Positions 48,647 to 58,979 of a stretch of DNA of 64,000 nt are shown piece after piece; the first letter of the stretch is position 1; each line of letters opens with the position of its first letter. Source of the stretch: Acidobacteriota bacterium (lineage in GTDB: Bacteria; Acidobacteriota; Vicinamibacteria; Vicinamibacterales; CAVVIG01). A model generated the notes under the pieces. It was not told where the DNA came from, did not search any database, and saw nothing but the letters and a program-made list of their open reading frames with translations. Location: the NCBI GenBank assembly GCA_018268955.1, contig JAFDVO010000018.1, forward strand, positions 114,576 to 178,575. The letters run 5' to 3'. The translations under genes and the position numbers were made by a program.

Positions 48647-48664
48647 CGGTATGTCCGTTCAGCA

Positions 48665-49930
48665 TCAGCGCTTCAGCGCCAGCGTGTCCTGGAGCACCTC
48701 GTCGGCCACCGTGATGCTCTTCGAGTTCGCCTGGTAGCCACGCTGCGCGAGGATCATCTGCGTGAACTCCTGCGCGATGTCGACGTTCGACTGCTCGAGC
48801 GTGTTGCCCACGACAGTCCCTCGCCCGCCGGTGCCGGCGCCGCCGATGTTCGGCTGGCCCGCCGCGTCACTGGCGCCGAAGCGGTTCGCCCCGAGCTTCA
48901 CGAGCCCGAGCTGGTTGTTGAACGTGGCGATGGCGATCTTCGCGACGACCATCGACTTGCCCGCACCGAAGCTGGCGACCAGGTCGCCCTTGCTGTTGAT
49001 CGAAATCTGGTCGATGGTGCCGGCCGTCGTGCCGGTGGCGCTGACCGACGTGGTCGCCGACGGGCTGTCGAAGCCGCTCAGCGCCATGTTCCCGTTTTCC
49101 ATCACCACGTCCCACTTCACCGTGCCGGCGGTCGCGCCGTTCTTCCACGCGGGCATCGTCAGGGTGACGTCCGCTGGCGGGGTGGTTCCGTTGATCGCCG
49201 TCAGCACGCCCGCGCCGTTGAAGGTCAGGGTGCCGGGAGCGGCCAGAATCGACTTTGGCGTGCCGGCCGTGCCACCGGTCACTTCCTCCCCGGGAACCGT
49301 GATGTCGTAGCTCCACGCGCCGACGCCCGTATTGGTGTAGGTGATCGTTGCGACGTGGGTCGTGCCGAGGGAGTCGACCAGCTGCACCGACGAGGTGAAC
49401 GTGTCGCCGACCTTTGCGGACGCGTCGAGGTTCGAGACCGTCTGGAACGACGTCGACGCGATCGGATTCAGCAGCGAGCCCGGCGGGATGACGATGTTGC
49501 TGAGTGCCCCGCCGGTGATCACCTCGCCCGTGGTCGGGTCGAGCTGCGTGTATCCCTGTACGGGAACGCCGTCTGCGGTCACGAGCATGCCGCTCGCATT
49601 GAACGCGAAGTTGCCGGCCCTGGTGTACGACTGGTCGTTGCCGTTGCCCACCACGAAGAAACCGGCGCCCTGGATGGCCACGTTCGTGGCAATGCCCGTG
49701 TTGTCGAAGCCGCCTTGCGTGAAGATCGGCGAGATCGCGCCGGTCGTGACGCCGAGGCCGACCTGCATCGGGTTGACGCTGGAGCCGCCGACCGACTGGC
49801 TCACCAGGTCCGAGAACTGGACGGCGCTGGCCTTGAAGCCGACGGTGTTGATGTTCGCCAGGTTGTTGCCGATGACGTTCAACTTCTGCTGGCTGGCGGC
49901 GAGCCCGGAGAGACTTGCTGAAAAGGACAT
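48665..49930 (-). CDS. flgE: Flagellar hook protein FlgE
   Basis: 421 residues. Standard hook subunit: ASLSGLAASQQKLNVIGNNL and ANINTVGFKASAVQFSDL at the N-terminus, GAGFFVVGNGNDQSYTRAGNF for D1, variable D2, and SNVDIAQEFTQMILAQRGYQAN at the C-terminus. Starts one base upstream of the flgD stop; fliK follows. Confidence 0.96.
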   Translation of the reverse strand: MSFSASLSGLAASQQKLNVIGNNLANINTVGFKASAVQFSDLVSQSVGGSSVNPMQVGLGVTTGAISPIFTQGGFDNTGIATNVAIQGAGFFVVGNGNDQSYTRAGNFAFNASGMLVTADGVPVQGYTQLDPTTGEVITGGALSNIVIPPGSLLNPIASTSFQTVSNLDASAKVGDTFTSSVQLVDSLGTTHVATITYTNTGVGAWSYDITVPGEEVTGGTAGTPKSILAAPGTLTFNGAGVLTAINGTTPPADVTLTMPAWKNGATAGTVKWDVVMENGNMALSGFDSPSATTSVSATGTTAGTIDQISINSKGDLVASFGAGKSMVVAKIAIATFNNQLGLVKLGANRFGASDAAGQPNIGGAGTGGRGTVVGNTLEQSNVDIAQEFTQMILAQRGYQANSKSITVADEVLQDTLALKR

Positions 49931-50266
49931 CTAAGCCTTCCCTTCGTTCGTGGCGGTGCTGGTGGATCCGGACGCCGCGCCGGCCGCCGAGCCGGTACCG
50001 AGCGCCGTGTAGAACTGCGAGATGGTCGTGAGTGACTGGTTCATCTGCTGAAGCTGCTCGAGCGAGCTGAACTGCGCGAGCTGCGCGAGGAACGCCGTGT
50101 CGTCCATCGGCTTGGTCGGATCCTGGTGCTGCAGCTGCGTGACCAGCAGGTTCAGGAACGCGTCCTTGCCGAGTGCGTTGTTGTTCTTCTTGGTGGTGCT
50201 GGTGCTGTCGGTCGCTCCAGCCGCGGCTCCGGCCGCACTGGTCCCTGTCGTTGCATCAATCGGCAC
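49931..50266 (-). CDS. flgD: Hook-capping protein FlgD, short form
   Basis: 111 residues. Contains the conserved FlgD N-terminal region: [41 protein letters not shown]. The Tudor/FnIII-like capping half of full-length FlgD (about 220-230 residues) is missing; only a Gly/Ser/Thr tail follows. GTG 50266 has GGAGG 6 bases upstream and overlaps fliJ by 11 bases. As flgE follows, the short form may still work as scaffold or need a partner. Confidence 0.9.
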   Translation of the reverse strand: MPIDATTGTSAAGAAAGATDSTSTTKKNNNALGKDAFLNLLVTQLQHQDPTKPMDDTAFLAQLAQFSSLEQLQQMNQSLTTISQFYTALGTGSAAGAASGSTSTATNEGKA

Positions 50267-50723
50267 GGGTGCCTCCTTCGTCGGCGAGCTGGGCGACGAA
50301 GCGCAGCGTCGCCAGGTCATTCATGTCGCGCACGTGCTGCTCGTGCGCACGTCGCTGGTACCGCTTCCACGCACGATCGCGTAGCCGCTCGAGCACGCGG
50401 CGCTTCTTCATGGCCTCGCGCGCCGCCTGCGCGGCCGCGACGGCCTCCGCCGTCCGGTGCGCAAGTTCGTCCGCCCGAAGGGCGGCGTCGTGGCGCTGCC
50501 TGTCGATCCAGGCGCGGTGCCATTGGACCCGCCAGGACTCCGCCCCCTGCCGCTGCAGTTCACCGAGCCGCCGTCCTTCATCGGTCACGTGCGCCGCCGC
50601 CTCGCGTGCCTTGCGCGTGGCGGCGATCACGGCCGCTTCCGCCCTGGCGACCTCCAGCTTGGCGGCGTCCTCCTGCTTGCGGCGCATGTCCAGCGCGGCC
50701 GCGGCGCGAAACCTGAAGGTCAT
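50256..50723 (-). CDS. fliJ: Flagellar export chaperone FliJ
   Basis: 155 residues, a long antiparallel coiled coil rich in Arg/Ala/Glu ([40 protein letters not shown]). Located between fliI and flgD, its standard slot; FliJ acts as the central stalk of the FliI ATPase ring. Family identity rests on length, coiled-coil form and context. Confidence 0.87.
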   Translation of the reverse strand: MTFRFRAAAALDMRRKQEDAAKLEVARAEAAVIAATRKAREAAAHVTDEGRRLGELQRQGAESWRVQWHRAWIDRQRHDAALRADELAHRTAEAVAAAQAAREAMKKRRVLERLRDRAWKRYQRRAHEQHVRDMNDLATLRFVAQLADEGGTRAD

Positions 50724-50726
50724 GGC

Positions 50727-52037
50727 CTACAGCCGCTCCAGCTGTGTGACTGCATCGCCGAGGACAGTGGCCATGTCGGCCGGCTGTCGCAGGAATCCTT
50801 CGACCGCCTCGCGCTTCGACAGTGCCTCGTCGATCCGCGGATTGCTGCCGGCGACGTATGCGCCGACGCTGACCAGGTCCTCGCTGTCACGCAGCGTCGC
50901 GAGCCACTCGCGCACCTTGCCCGCCTTGGAGCGATGGCTCGCCGACGTGACGTCGGGCATCGTCCGGCTGACACTCTGGAGGATGTCGATCGCCGGGTAA
51001 TGATTCCTGGCCGCGAGGTCGCGTGAGAGGACGATGTGGCCGTCGAGGATGCCGCGTACGGCGTCGGCGATCGGCTCGTTGTTGTCGTCCCCCTCCACGA
51101 GCACCGAGTAGACGGCGGTGATGCTGCCTCCGCTCCGCAGGTTGCCAGCCCGCTCGAGCAGCCCAGGCAGGAGCGCGAACACCGAAGGCGGATAGCCCTT
51201 GGCCGTTGGCGGCTCGCCTGCCGCCAGCCCGACTTCACGCTGCGCCATCGCGAAGCGCGTCACTGAGTCCATCATCAGGAGGACGTTGCGGCCGGCCGCG
51301 CGGAAGTGCTCGGCGATGGCCGTCGCGCTGTACGCGGCACGCAGCCGGAGGAGCGGCGGGCTGTCGGATGTCGAGACCACGACAATCGATCGCTCGAGTC
51401 CCTGCGGGCCAAGGTCGTGCTCGAGGAAGGAGCGCACTTCGCGACCGCGTTCGCCGACCAGCGCCAGTACGACCACGTCCGCCTCGGTGCCACGGGCCAT
51501 CATGCCGAGGAGTGTGCTCTTCCCGACGCCTGACCCGCCGAAGAGTCCGATGCGCTGACCACGTCCGCAGGTGAGGATCGCGTCGAGCGCCCGCACGCCA
51601 GTGCCGATCGGTTCACTGATGGGGCTCCGCGCGAGCGGGTTGAGTGCAGCCGGCTTGAGCGGTGCCGATTCACTGACTTGGAGGGGTCCGAGTCCATCGA
51701 TCGGGCGGCCAAGACCATCGATGACACGCCCCATGAGGCGCACGCCCACGGGGATCGACAGCGTCCCGCCACGAGCGACGATGCGGTCTCCGGGACGGAT
51801 GCCGGCTGTATCGCCAAGCGGCACCGTCAGCAGGCGCCCATCGCGGAACCCCACGACCTCCACCGGGAGGGGCGCGGAACCGTCGCTCCCCCGCAGTTCG
51901 CAGACCTCGCCGACGCGCACACGCGGTCCGAGCGACTCCACCAGCAGCCCGGTGACGCGGATCACCTCACCCATGATGGGTGCCGGCTCCGCCTGCGCGA
52001 CCTTCTCCATGTACCGGTCGAGCACGAGCCCGCTCAT
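50727..52037 (-). CDS. fliI: Flagellum-specific ATPase FliI
   Basis: 436 residues. GLFGGSGVGKST (Walker A, residues 165-175), LALVGERGREVRSFL and VLLMMDSVTRFAMAQREVGLA (Walker B and the type III ATPase signature) are all present. The hexamer unfolds substrates for export with FliH and FliJ. ATGA overlap with fliH. Confidence 0.97.
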   Translation of the reverse strand: MSGLVLDRYMEKVAQAEPAPIMGEVIRVTGLLVESLGPRVRVGEVCELRGSDGSAPLPVEVVGFRDGRLLTVPLGDTAGIRPGDRIVARGGTLSIPVGVRLMGRVIDGLGRPIDGLGPLQVSESAPLKPAALNPLARSPISEPIGTGVRALDAILTCGRGQRIGLFGGSGVGKSTLLGMMARGTEADVVVLALVGERGREVRSFLEHDLGPQGLERSIVVVSTSDSPPLLRLRAAYSATAIAEHFRAAGRNVLLMMDSVTRFAMAQREVGLAAGEPPTAKGYPPSVFALLPGLLERAGNLRSGGSITAVYSVLVEGDDNNEPIADAVRGILDGHIVLSRDLAARNHYPAIDILQSVSRTMPDVTSASHRSKAGKVREWLATLRDSEDLVSVGAYVAGSNPRIDEALSKREAVEGFLRQPADMATVLGDAVTQLERL

Positions 52038-52780
52038 GCCGCCCCCCTGCCCGCACGCACGGCCGCGGCGGCTGGCGCCGGCGGTGCGGCCACACCGAGG
52101 GCCGCGGCCATCTCGCCGAGCTGCGCATCGATGCCCGCGTCGATCAGGCCGAAGTCCGACTGCACGAGGCAGCCGCCGGAGCTGACCAGCGGGTCCGCCA
52201 CGACCCGCACCAGGCTGCTGTCGCCGACCTGCGCCTGGGCGCCGATGAAGGTGTAGTCGTCGGGGTTCAAACGGATCGTGGCCGAGACGTTCTCGCCAAG
52301 CCGCTCGAGCGCGATGCGCGCCATCGCGACCAGCAGCTCCCGGTCGAGCGTGACTTCGCGACGGAGCACGCGGCCGGCAATGGCAAGCGCGAGTTCGACG
52401 ACCTGGCGCTCGGTCTTCTGGACCAGCTCGGTCCGCAGGCCTGCGAGCTCCTCGATCGTCTGCGCGAGTCGGCGCAGCGTCGCTTCACCGCGCTTCGCCG
52501 CGGCTTCCGCCCCGGAGCGCTCCCCCTGGGCGTAGCCCTTCATGAAGGCTTCGCGTTCGAGCTCCGCGAACGACGGGCGCGGCGGCTCGGCTGACGCAGC
52601 GTCGACAGTCGGCGGCGTCATCAGTGGTGCAGCGGTCGGAGCCGGTGCAGGCGGCGACAAGACCTGGTCGTATGGCGAGGCGATGTGCGTGGGCTCCGCC
52701 GTGATCGGCGTCTCGTCCCAGAAGCTGGCCACGCGCGAGCGGTCGCCTACACGAACGGCAGTGGCGGCTTCAGACCACAT
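52034..52780 (-). CDS. fliH: Flagellar assembly protein FliH
   Basis: 248 residues. Pro/Ala-rich N-terminus, a coiled-coil middle with GxxxG-like pattern (AFMKGYAQGERSGAEAAAKR) and a C-terminal V-ATPase subunit-E-like domain (RQVVELALAIAGRVLRREV, VRVVADPLVSSGGCLVQSD). Regulates FliI. ATG 52780 has GAGAGG upstream and overlaps fliG by 11 bases; codon 52795 is a weaker alternative. Confidence 0.91.
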   Translation of the reverse strand: MWSEAATAVRVGDRSRVASFWDETPITAEPTHIASPYDQVLSPPAPAPTAAPLMTPPTVDAASAEPPRPSFAELEREAFMKGYAQGERSGAEAAAKRGEATLRRLAQTIEELAGLRTELVQKTERQVVELALAIAGRVLRREVTLDRELLVAMARIALERLGENVSATIRLNPDDYTFIGAQAQVGDSSLVRVVADPLVSSGGCLVQSDFGLIDAGIDAQLGEMAAALGVAAPPAPAAAAVRAGRGAA

Positions 52781-53849
52781 AGGCCTCTCCCGCACCAGCG
52801 CCGGTGGTGATCACGCCTTCCTCTTCCAGCTTGCGCGCGATGGCGACGACCTCCTGCTGCGCCTTCTCCACCTCACGCAGCCGGACCGCGCCCATGATCT
52901 CCATCTCTTCCTTCAGGAGCTCGGCGGCGCGCTTGGACATGTTGGCGAAGAAGCGCGTGCGGATTTCCTCGGCGGCGCCCTTGAGCGCCACCGTGAGCGC
53001 CTTCTTGTCCGCGCGGTTGATGATTTCGCGGATGCCGTTCTCCTCGATGTTCTTCAGGTCGTCGAAGACGAACATCAGGTTGCGGATGGATACCGCCATG
53101 TCCGGCGACACCGCTTCGATGCGTTCGAGCGCGGGCTGGCTGATGTTGCGGTCCAGGCGGTTGAAGAGCTCCGCGACCGCGCGCACGCCGCCCCGCTGCT
53201 CGCGTGACGGACCACCGACACTCTTCAGCCGCTGCTCGATCACGTTCGAAATCCGGACGATCACGTCCGGGGAGATCTCTTCGATGCTCGCCATCCGGAG
53301 CAGCACGTCCGCGCGCAGCTGGTCCGGCAGCTGCGCCGCGAGCTGCGCGGCATGCATCGGGTTGAGGTGCGCGAGGATCAGCGCGATCGTCTGCGGATGC
53401 TCACCGAGGATGAACTTGGAGAGCTGCTGGGGATTCGTCTTTTCGAGCGTCGCGAACCCCTCGCTCGTCTTGAAGGACTTCACCACCCGCTCGAAGATCC
53501 GGCGCGAGGCGTCCGGCGCCAGCGAGGCGCCGAGCAGCCGCCGCGCCTGCTCGACACCGCCAACCTGGAGCACCGAGGTGGCGGAGGCGACGTGGCGGAA
53601 CTCGTCGAGCACCTGCTCGCCCATCTCAGAGGAGACGAAGCCGATCGACGCCACTTCCTTCGCGACCCGCTCGATCTCCTCCTCCTGGAGGAACTTGAAG
53701 ACCTTTGCGGACCGCTCCTCGCCGAGGGCGATCATCAGGATGGCGGCCTTGCGGGCACCGCTCAACTGCGCGTGTGCCGCCGCAGCGCCAGCAGCAGCGG
53801 GTGGTGTGGCCGGGGTCTGGGGCGCGGGGGACGCCGCCTTCTCACTCAT
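52770..53849 (-). CDS. fliG: Flagellar motor switch protein FliG
   Basis: 359 residues. FliG_N, M and C domains are complete: LSGARKAAILMIALGEERSA, the EHPQTIALILAHLNP motif in the middle domain, and LMFVFDDLKNIEENGIREII with the torque-helix charged residues in the C-terminal domain. A ~35-residue Ala/Pro-rich N-terminal extension precedes the fold. ATG 53849 overlaps fliF by 8 bases. Confidence 0.96.
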   Translation of the reverse strand: MSEKAASPAPQTPATPPAAAGAAAAHAQLSGARKAAILMIALGEERSAKVFKFLQEEEIERVAKEVASIGFVSSEMGEQVLDEFRHVASATSVLQVGGVEQARRLLGASLAPDASRRIFERVVKSFKTSEGFATLEKTNPQQLSKFILGEHPQTIALILAHLNPMHAAQLAAQLPDQLRADVLLRMASIEEISPDVIVRISNVIEQRLKSVGGPSREQRGGVRAVAELFNRLDRNISQPALERIEAVSPDMAVSIRNLMFVFDDLKNIEENGIREIINRADKKALTVALKGAAEEIRTRFFANMSKRAAELLKEEMEIMGAVRLREVEKAQQEVVAIARKLEEEGVITTGAGAGEAYVV

Positions 53850-55584
53850 GGTCCTGCATCCAGCTCCGCACGAGGCGGGCAACAGATTCGGGCTGTTCGT
53901 CGGCGAGCTTCGACACGTGGCGGGTCAGGGCAGGCAGCCGCCGCTTGTGCGGGCTCGGGGTCAGGTCGTCGAGTTCCTCCTCGAGTTCACCGACGGTCGG
54001 CGCGCTTCCGGGCACCCCGCCCGCGGCCGCGATGGCGGCCTGCGCGGCGGCGAGCGCGCTCGATGGTCCCCCCGCCGTCGCGGGCACGCCAGCCGTCGCG
54101 GGAATCGGGACGCTCGGCAGGCTGATCGTGTGCATGGGAGTCAGCGCCTTGTTCAGGACCGGCTTGAGGAACATGAAGAAGGCGAGTACCGCCAGCAGCA
54201 GGATGCCCACGGTCTTGCCCGCCTGGAGGGCGGTATCCGACTGCACCACGGTGGTGACCTTCTGCATCATGGTCTTCGGCGGCTCTGGCGCGACCGTCAC
54301 GGTGTCGTCGAACGAGATGTTCTCGACCGTCAGCTGGTCCCCACGATCGGCGTCGAACCCAACGGCGGCCGACACGAGCTTCTGGATCCGCTCGAGGTCC
54401 TGTGCCGCCCGCGGCTTGGGTTTGCCCGGCGCGCCGTTCGCGTCGGCCTCGATGGTGCGGTCATCGTCGACAAGCACCGCCACCGAGAGCCGCTCGATCT
54501 GCCCGGACGGTGTGATCGTGTGACGTACGACTTTGCTCACCTCATAGCTGGAGGTTTCCGAGGTCCGCTGTGACGGTGCACCGGGAATCGGGGTGACCGG
54601 CGGCGCTGGCGTACCTGCCGGAGGCGGCGTATTCGCGCGCGCGCCGGCAACCTGGCCGGTGCCCGGTGCGGCACCTGGCAGCGTGGCCGGCGTCGCGCCC
54701 ACTTCCTGCGACTTCTGCTGCTGGCGGACGACCGGCGTGTTGGGATCCCACTGCTCCGTCGTTTCCTCCTTCGAGTCGGCGGCCAGGCGCGCCGCGACAT
54801 TCACGCGCACACGCCCTTCGCCGACAACCGGCTCCAGCATCGCGACCACCTTCGCCGTCAGGTCACGCTCGTACTGCCGCTGCTTGTCCAGGTGCAGGCC
54901 GCTCGCATCGTCGTTCTCCTCCGACTTCGGCGTCAGCGAGCGACCGAATGTATCCATCACGGTGACGGCTTCAGGACGCAGGTCCTCCACGCTGTTCGCG
55001 ACGAGGTTGGCGATGCCGGAGGCGGTGAGCGGCGACAGGGGCTTGCGCCCCTTCAGCTTGAGGACGACCGACGCCTTGGCCTGTCTGGTGTCCGAGATGA
55101 AGAGGGACTTCTCCGCCATCGCGATGTGCACGCGGGCGTTCTCGACCTCGCCGATCGTGCCGATCGTCCGGGCGAGTTCCCCCTCGAGCGCGCGGCGGTA
55201 GTTGACGTGCTCGAGGAACTCGGTCGTGCCGAACGCCGTGCGGTCGAAGATCTCGAAGCCGATGCGGCCGCTCGACGGCATCCCGGTCGTCGAGAAGTCG
55301 AGGCGCAGTTCGTCCACGCGCTGGCTCGGCACCTTGACGGTCTTGCCGTTGTCATCGAGGACGTAGTCGATTTTCTCGGTCTTCAGGCGCTTGACGACGT
55401 CGCTCGCCGACTCGGCATCGAGGTCCGAGAAGAGCACCGTGTAGTTGGGCGTGTTGATGTAGTACGCCGTGCCCACCAGCACGCCGACGACGGCGACGAA
55501 CACGGCCGCCACCGTGGCGAGCTGCGTCCCCGAGAGCGACGCGGTAAGGCGCTTGAACTGCGCGAGGAGTTGGTCCGGGTTCAC
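53842..55584 (-). CDS. fliF: Flagellar MS-ring protein FliF
   Basis: 580 residues. N-terminal span (about 21-43), YscJ-like ring-building domains (YTVLFSDLDAESASDVVKRL and ARVHIAMAEKSLFISDTRQA, ASVVLKLKGRKPLSPLTASG), a Pro-rich periplasmic loop and a second span (VGILLLAVLAFFMFLKPVL) near 460. The C-terminus binds FliG. Starts 27 bases after the fliE stop. Confidence 0.96.
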   Translation of the reverse strand: MNPDQLLAQFKRLTASLSGTQLATVAAVFVAVVGVLVGTAYYINTPNYTVLFSDLDAESASDVVKRLKTEKIDYVLDDNGKTVKVPSQRVDELRLDFSTTGMPSSGRIGFEIFDRTAFGTTEFLEHVNYRRALEGELARTIGTIGEVENARVHIAMAEKSLFISDTRQAKASVVLKLKGRKPLSPLTASGIANLVANSVEDLRPEAVTVMDTFGRSLTPKSEENDDASGLHLDKQRQYERDLTAKVVAMLEPVVGEGRVRVNVAARLAADSKEETTEQWDPNTPVVRQQQKSQEVGATPATLPGAAPGTGQVAGARANTPPPAGTPAPPVTPIPGAPSQRTSETSSYEVSKVVRHTITPSGQIERLSVAVLVDDDRTIEADANGAPGKPKPRAAQDLERIQKLVSAAVGFDADRGDQLTVENISFDDTVTVAPEPPKTMMQKVTTVVQSDTALQAGKTVGILLLAVLAFFMFLKPVLNKALTPMHTISLPSVPIPATAGVPATAGGPSSALAAAQAAIAAAGGVPGSAPTVGELEEELDDLTPSPHKRRLPALTRHVSKLADEQPESVARLVRSWMQDHE

Positions 55585-55611
55585 GTGAGTCCGCCTCGGT
55601 CAGCGACCGCG

Positions 55612-55917
55612 CTAGATGGGCATCCGCATGACGTCCTGATACGCCTGCACCAGCTTGTTGCGCACCTGCACCGTCAGCTCGAGCATCGTCTCGGCACGCT
55701 GGAGCGCGATCATGGCGCTGTGCACGTCGCCGTTGCCGGTGACCATGCCGTTGACCGCCTGATTCGCGTCGCCCGCGCTCGACTCGACCGAGTCGATCAG
55801 CGCCTTGAGTGAGTCGGTGAAGCTGCCGGCGGCGCTCTTCGCCGCCGGGTCTGCCGCGCCTGCGGCGCCGGTCGCGCCGCTCGTGAGGGCGCGTGCGGCA
55901 ATCGGATCGATGGCCAT
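55612..55917 (-). CDS. fliE: Hook-basal body complex protein FliE
   Basis: 101 residues, typical FliE: FTDSLKALIDSVESSAGDAN, HSAMIALQRAETMLELTVQV and the C-terminal VRNKLVQAYQDVMRMPI. Links the MS-ring/export gate to the rod. 3 bases after the flgC stop. Confidence 0.95.
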   Translation of the reverse strand: MAIDPIAARALTSGATGAAGAADPAAKSAAGSFTDSLKALIDSVESSAGDANQAVNGMVTGNGDVHSAMIALQRAETMLELTVQVRNKLVQAYQDVMRMPI

Positions 55918-55920
55918 GGC

Positions 55921-56346
55921 TTACTTCCCGAGCTCGAGCGACTTCTGGACCGTGTCGCGGATGACGTTGATGGCGGTGATGTTGGCCTGGTAGGCGCGCG
56001 CGGCCCCGACCATGTCGACCATTTCCTCGGGGACGTCCACGTTCGGCACCTGCACGAACCCCTCGGCGTCGGCGTCGGGGTGGCCGGGCTCGTACCGCTT
56101 CCGGAACGGCGCCTGGTCCTCGACGATGTTGGTGACCTGGACGCCGATGGCCCCCGCCCGACCGAGCGCCGCGTCGAAGGTCTCCACCGTGTTCGGTGCG
56201 AGCACGACGTCGCGGCGGCGATAGGGATTGCCGTCGGCGCCACGGGTCGACTCGGCGTTGGCGATGTTCGACACCGCCACTTCGAGCCGGGCGCGTTCCG
56301 CATCGAGGGCCGATGCGCTCGCCTTGAGGGCTGCGGAGAGCGACAT
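55921..56346 (-). CDS. flgC: Proximal rod protein FlgC
   Basis: 141 residues, standard length. RARLEVAVSNIANAESTRGA and YRRRDVVLAP at the N-terminus; EGFVQVPNVDVPEEMVDMVG and RAYQANITAINVIRD at the C-terminus are FlgC signatures. Starts 2 bases after the flgB stop. Confidence 0.96.
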   Translation of the reverse strand: MSLSAALKASASALDAERARLEVAVSNIANAESTRGADGNPYRRRDVVLAPNTVETFDAALGRAGAIGVQVTNIVEDQAPFRKRYEPGHPDADAEGFVQVPNVDVPEEMVDMVGAARAYQANITAINVIRDTVQKSLELGK

Positions 56347-56348
56347 GG

Positions 56349-56702
56349 TCAGCGACCTTCGTTGATGGCGTAGCGCACGAGACGGAACTTCGCGGCAAGC
56401 GCGGTCTGCGCAGCGCTGAAGTCACCCGAGGCACGCGAGAGGTTCAGCAGCTCACGATCGAGCTGCACCGTGTTGCCGTCGCGGCGTGCAGGCACGCCGT
56501 CGGTGTCGGCGACGATCGGCGCGTCCGACCCAGACGCCTTCAGGGATGCGTCGAGCGTCTCGGCGAACTGCACTTCCTTCGCGCGGTAGCCCGGCGTGTC
56601 GACGTTCGCGAGGTTGCTGGCGGCCACCTGCTGGCGCGCGACCGCGCGATTCAGCTGACGACCCAGCGCGGCGACGATGGCGGAATCTGAAATGGTGTTC
56701 AC
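56349..56702 (-). CDS. flgB: Proximal rod protein FlgB
   Basis: 117 residues. LGRQLNRAVARQQVAASNLA and ANVDTPGYRAKEVQFAETL are FlgB signatures; the C-terminal LNLSRASGDFSAAQTALAAK and YAINEGR follow. GTG 56702 is used because a longer frame from 56729 would begin inside the -12 element of the sigma-54 promoter. First gene of the flgB-to-EF-hand operon. Confidence 0.92.
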   Translation of the reverse strand: MNTISDSAIVAALGRQLNRAVARQQVAASNLANVDTPGYRAKEVQFAETLDASLKASGSDAPIVADTDGVPARRDGNTVQLDRELLNLSRASGDFSAAQTALAAKFRLVRYAINEGR

Positions 56703-56724
56703 AGTGAGCGTCCGCCCACTGTTC

Positions 56725-56740
56725 AGCAAGGAGGGTGCCC
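56725..56740 (-). promoter_or_regulatory. Sigma-54 promoter candidate for the flgB operon
   Basis: Minus strand GGGCAC-CCTCC-TTGCT: exact GG-N10-GC spacing, only the first T of TGGCAC is replaced. The predicted start near 56715 leaves a ~12-base leader before GTG 56702. The best sigma-54 match in the window. Confidence 0.75.
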
Positions 56741-56830
56741 CGCATACGGCAGGGCGAGATGTCGCGCGTTTCCGTGCAATCCGGTACGCGGACCTGTCGG
56801 CACACCGACAGGCGATCGTCGGCGCGACGT

Positions 56831-57376
56831 CTATTTCGCGCGGGTCAGCGCGCGTTCGATGCGGGCGAGCGTCTGCTCGATCGCGGTGAGCCGCTGGTCG
56901 ACCTGTGCTTCCCAGCCACCGCCTCGTGCGGGGTAATCGGCAACGCCCCGCCCGGGCTGTAATCGCCTGTTCGTTTCCTGCAGTTTGATGCGGTCCTGTA
57001 TACGGTCGAGGATGATCTCGAGCTGGCTGAGGGAGAACGGCTTGGTCAGGTAGTCGTAGGCACCCACGCGCACGGCGCGGATAGCCGAGTCGAGCGACGC
57101 GTAGCCCGTACAGATGACGACGTAGGCGGCTGGGTTGGACTGGCGCGCCGCCTGCAGTACAGCAAAGCCATCAGCCCCCGGCAGGCTCAGGTCCGTGACG
57201 ACCAGGCCATAGCTCCCGTTCGAGCGCTGGAGCGTGGCAATGGCCGCCCGGCCGTCCTGTGCGCCGGTGACCGTGAAGCCGCGCGACTGGAAGAACTCGA
57301 GCAGGAGTTCGCGTGCGGCCGGCTCGTCGTCGACCACGAGCACTTCGAATGAATTCGCGAGGGTATCCGCCATCAT
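56831..57376 (-). CDS. Response regulator with receiver domain and helical tail
   Basis: 181 residues. Complete receiver: D16-D17, phospho-acceptor D62 in VVTDLSLPGADG, T91 and K113 in YLTKPF. It lacks a DNA-binding or enzymatic output domain; after ~125 residues comes a Gly-rich linker and a coiled-coil helix (VDQRLTAIEQTLARIERAL). Possibly a partner or phosphate sink for the kinase at 58980. Diverges from the sigma-54 activator gene; its stop lies 128 bases upstream of flgB. Confidence 0.85.
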   Translation of the reverse strand: MMADTLANSFEVLVVDDEPAARELLLEFFQSRGFTVTGAQDGRAAIATLQRSNGSYGLVVTDLSLPGADGFAVLQAARQSNPAAYVVICTGYASLDSAIRAVRVGAYDYLTKPFSLSQLEIILDRIQDRIKLQETNRRLQPGRGVADYPARGGGWEAQVDQRLTAIEQTLARIERALTRAK

Positions 57377-57545
57377 GTTGCCCGCCGTTGCATCGCGCAG
57401 TCAGCAGTCCCGCCAGCATGACCGCTTCCCTGATGAAGAGTCGGTCAACATGATCCATACTAATCGTCACACGCGGAAATTCTTTGAGGGCGCCGACGCG
57501 ACGCCAACGCCGCGTGCGGATCACCCCGGAGTATCCGGCACCGCC

Positions 57546-58943
<1,398 letters not shown>

Positions 58944-58979
58944 CAGAGGTGCGGGTGCGCCGCCCAGGCGCACGCCGCG

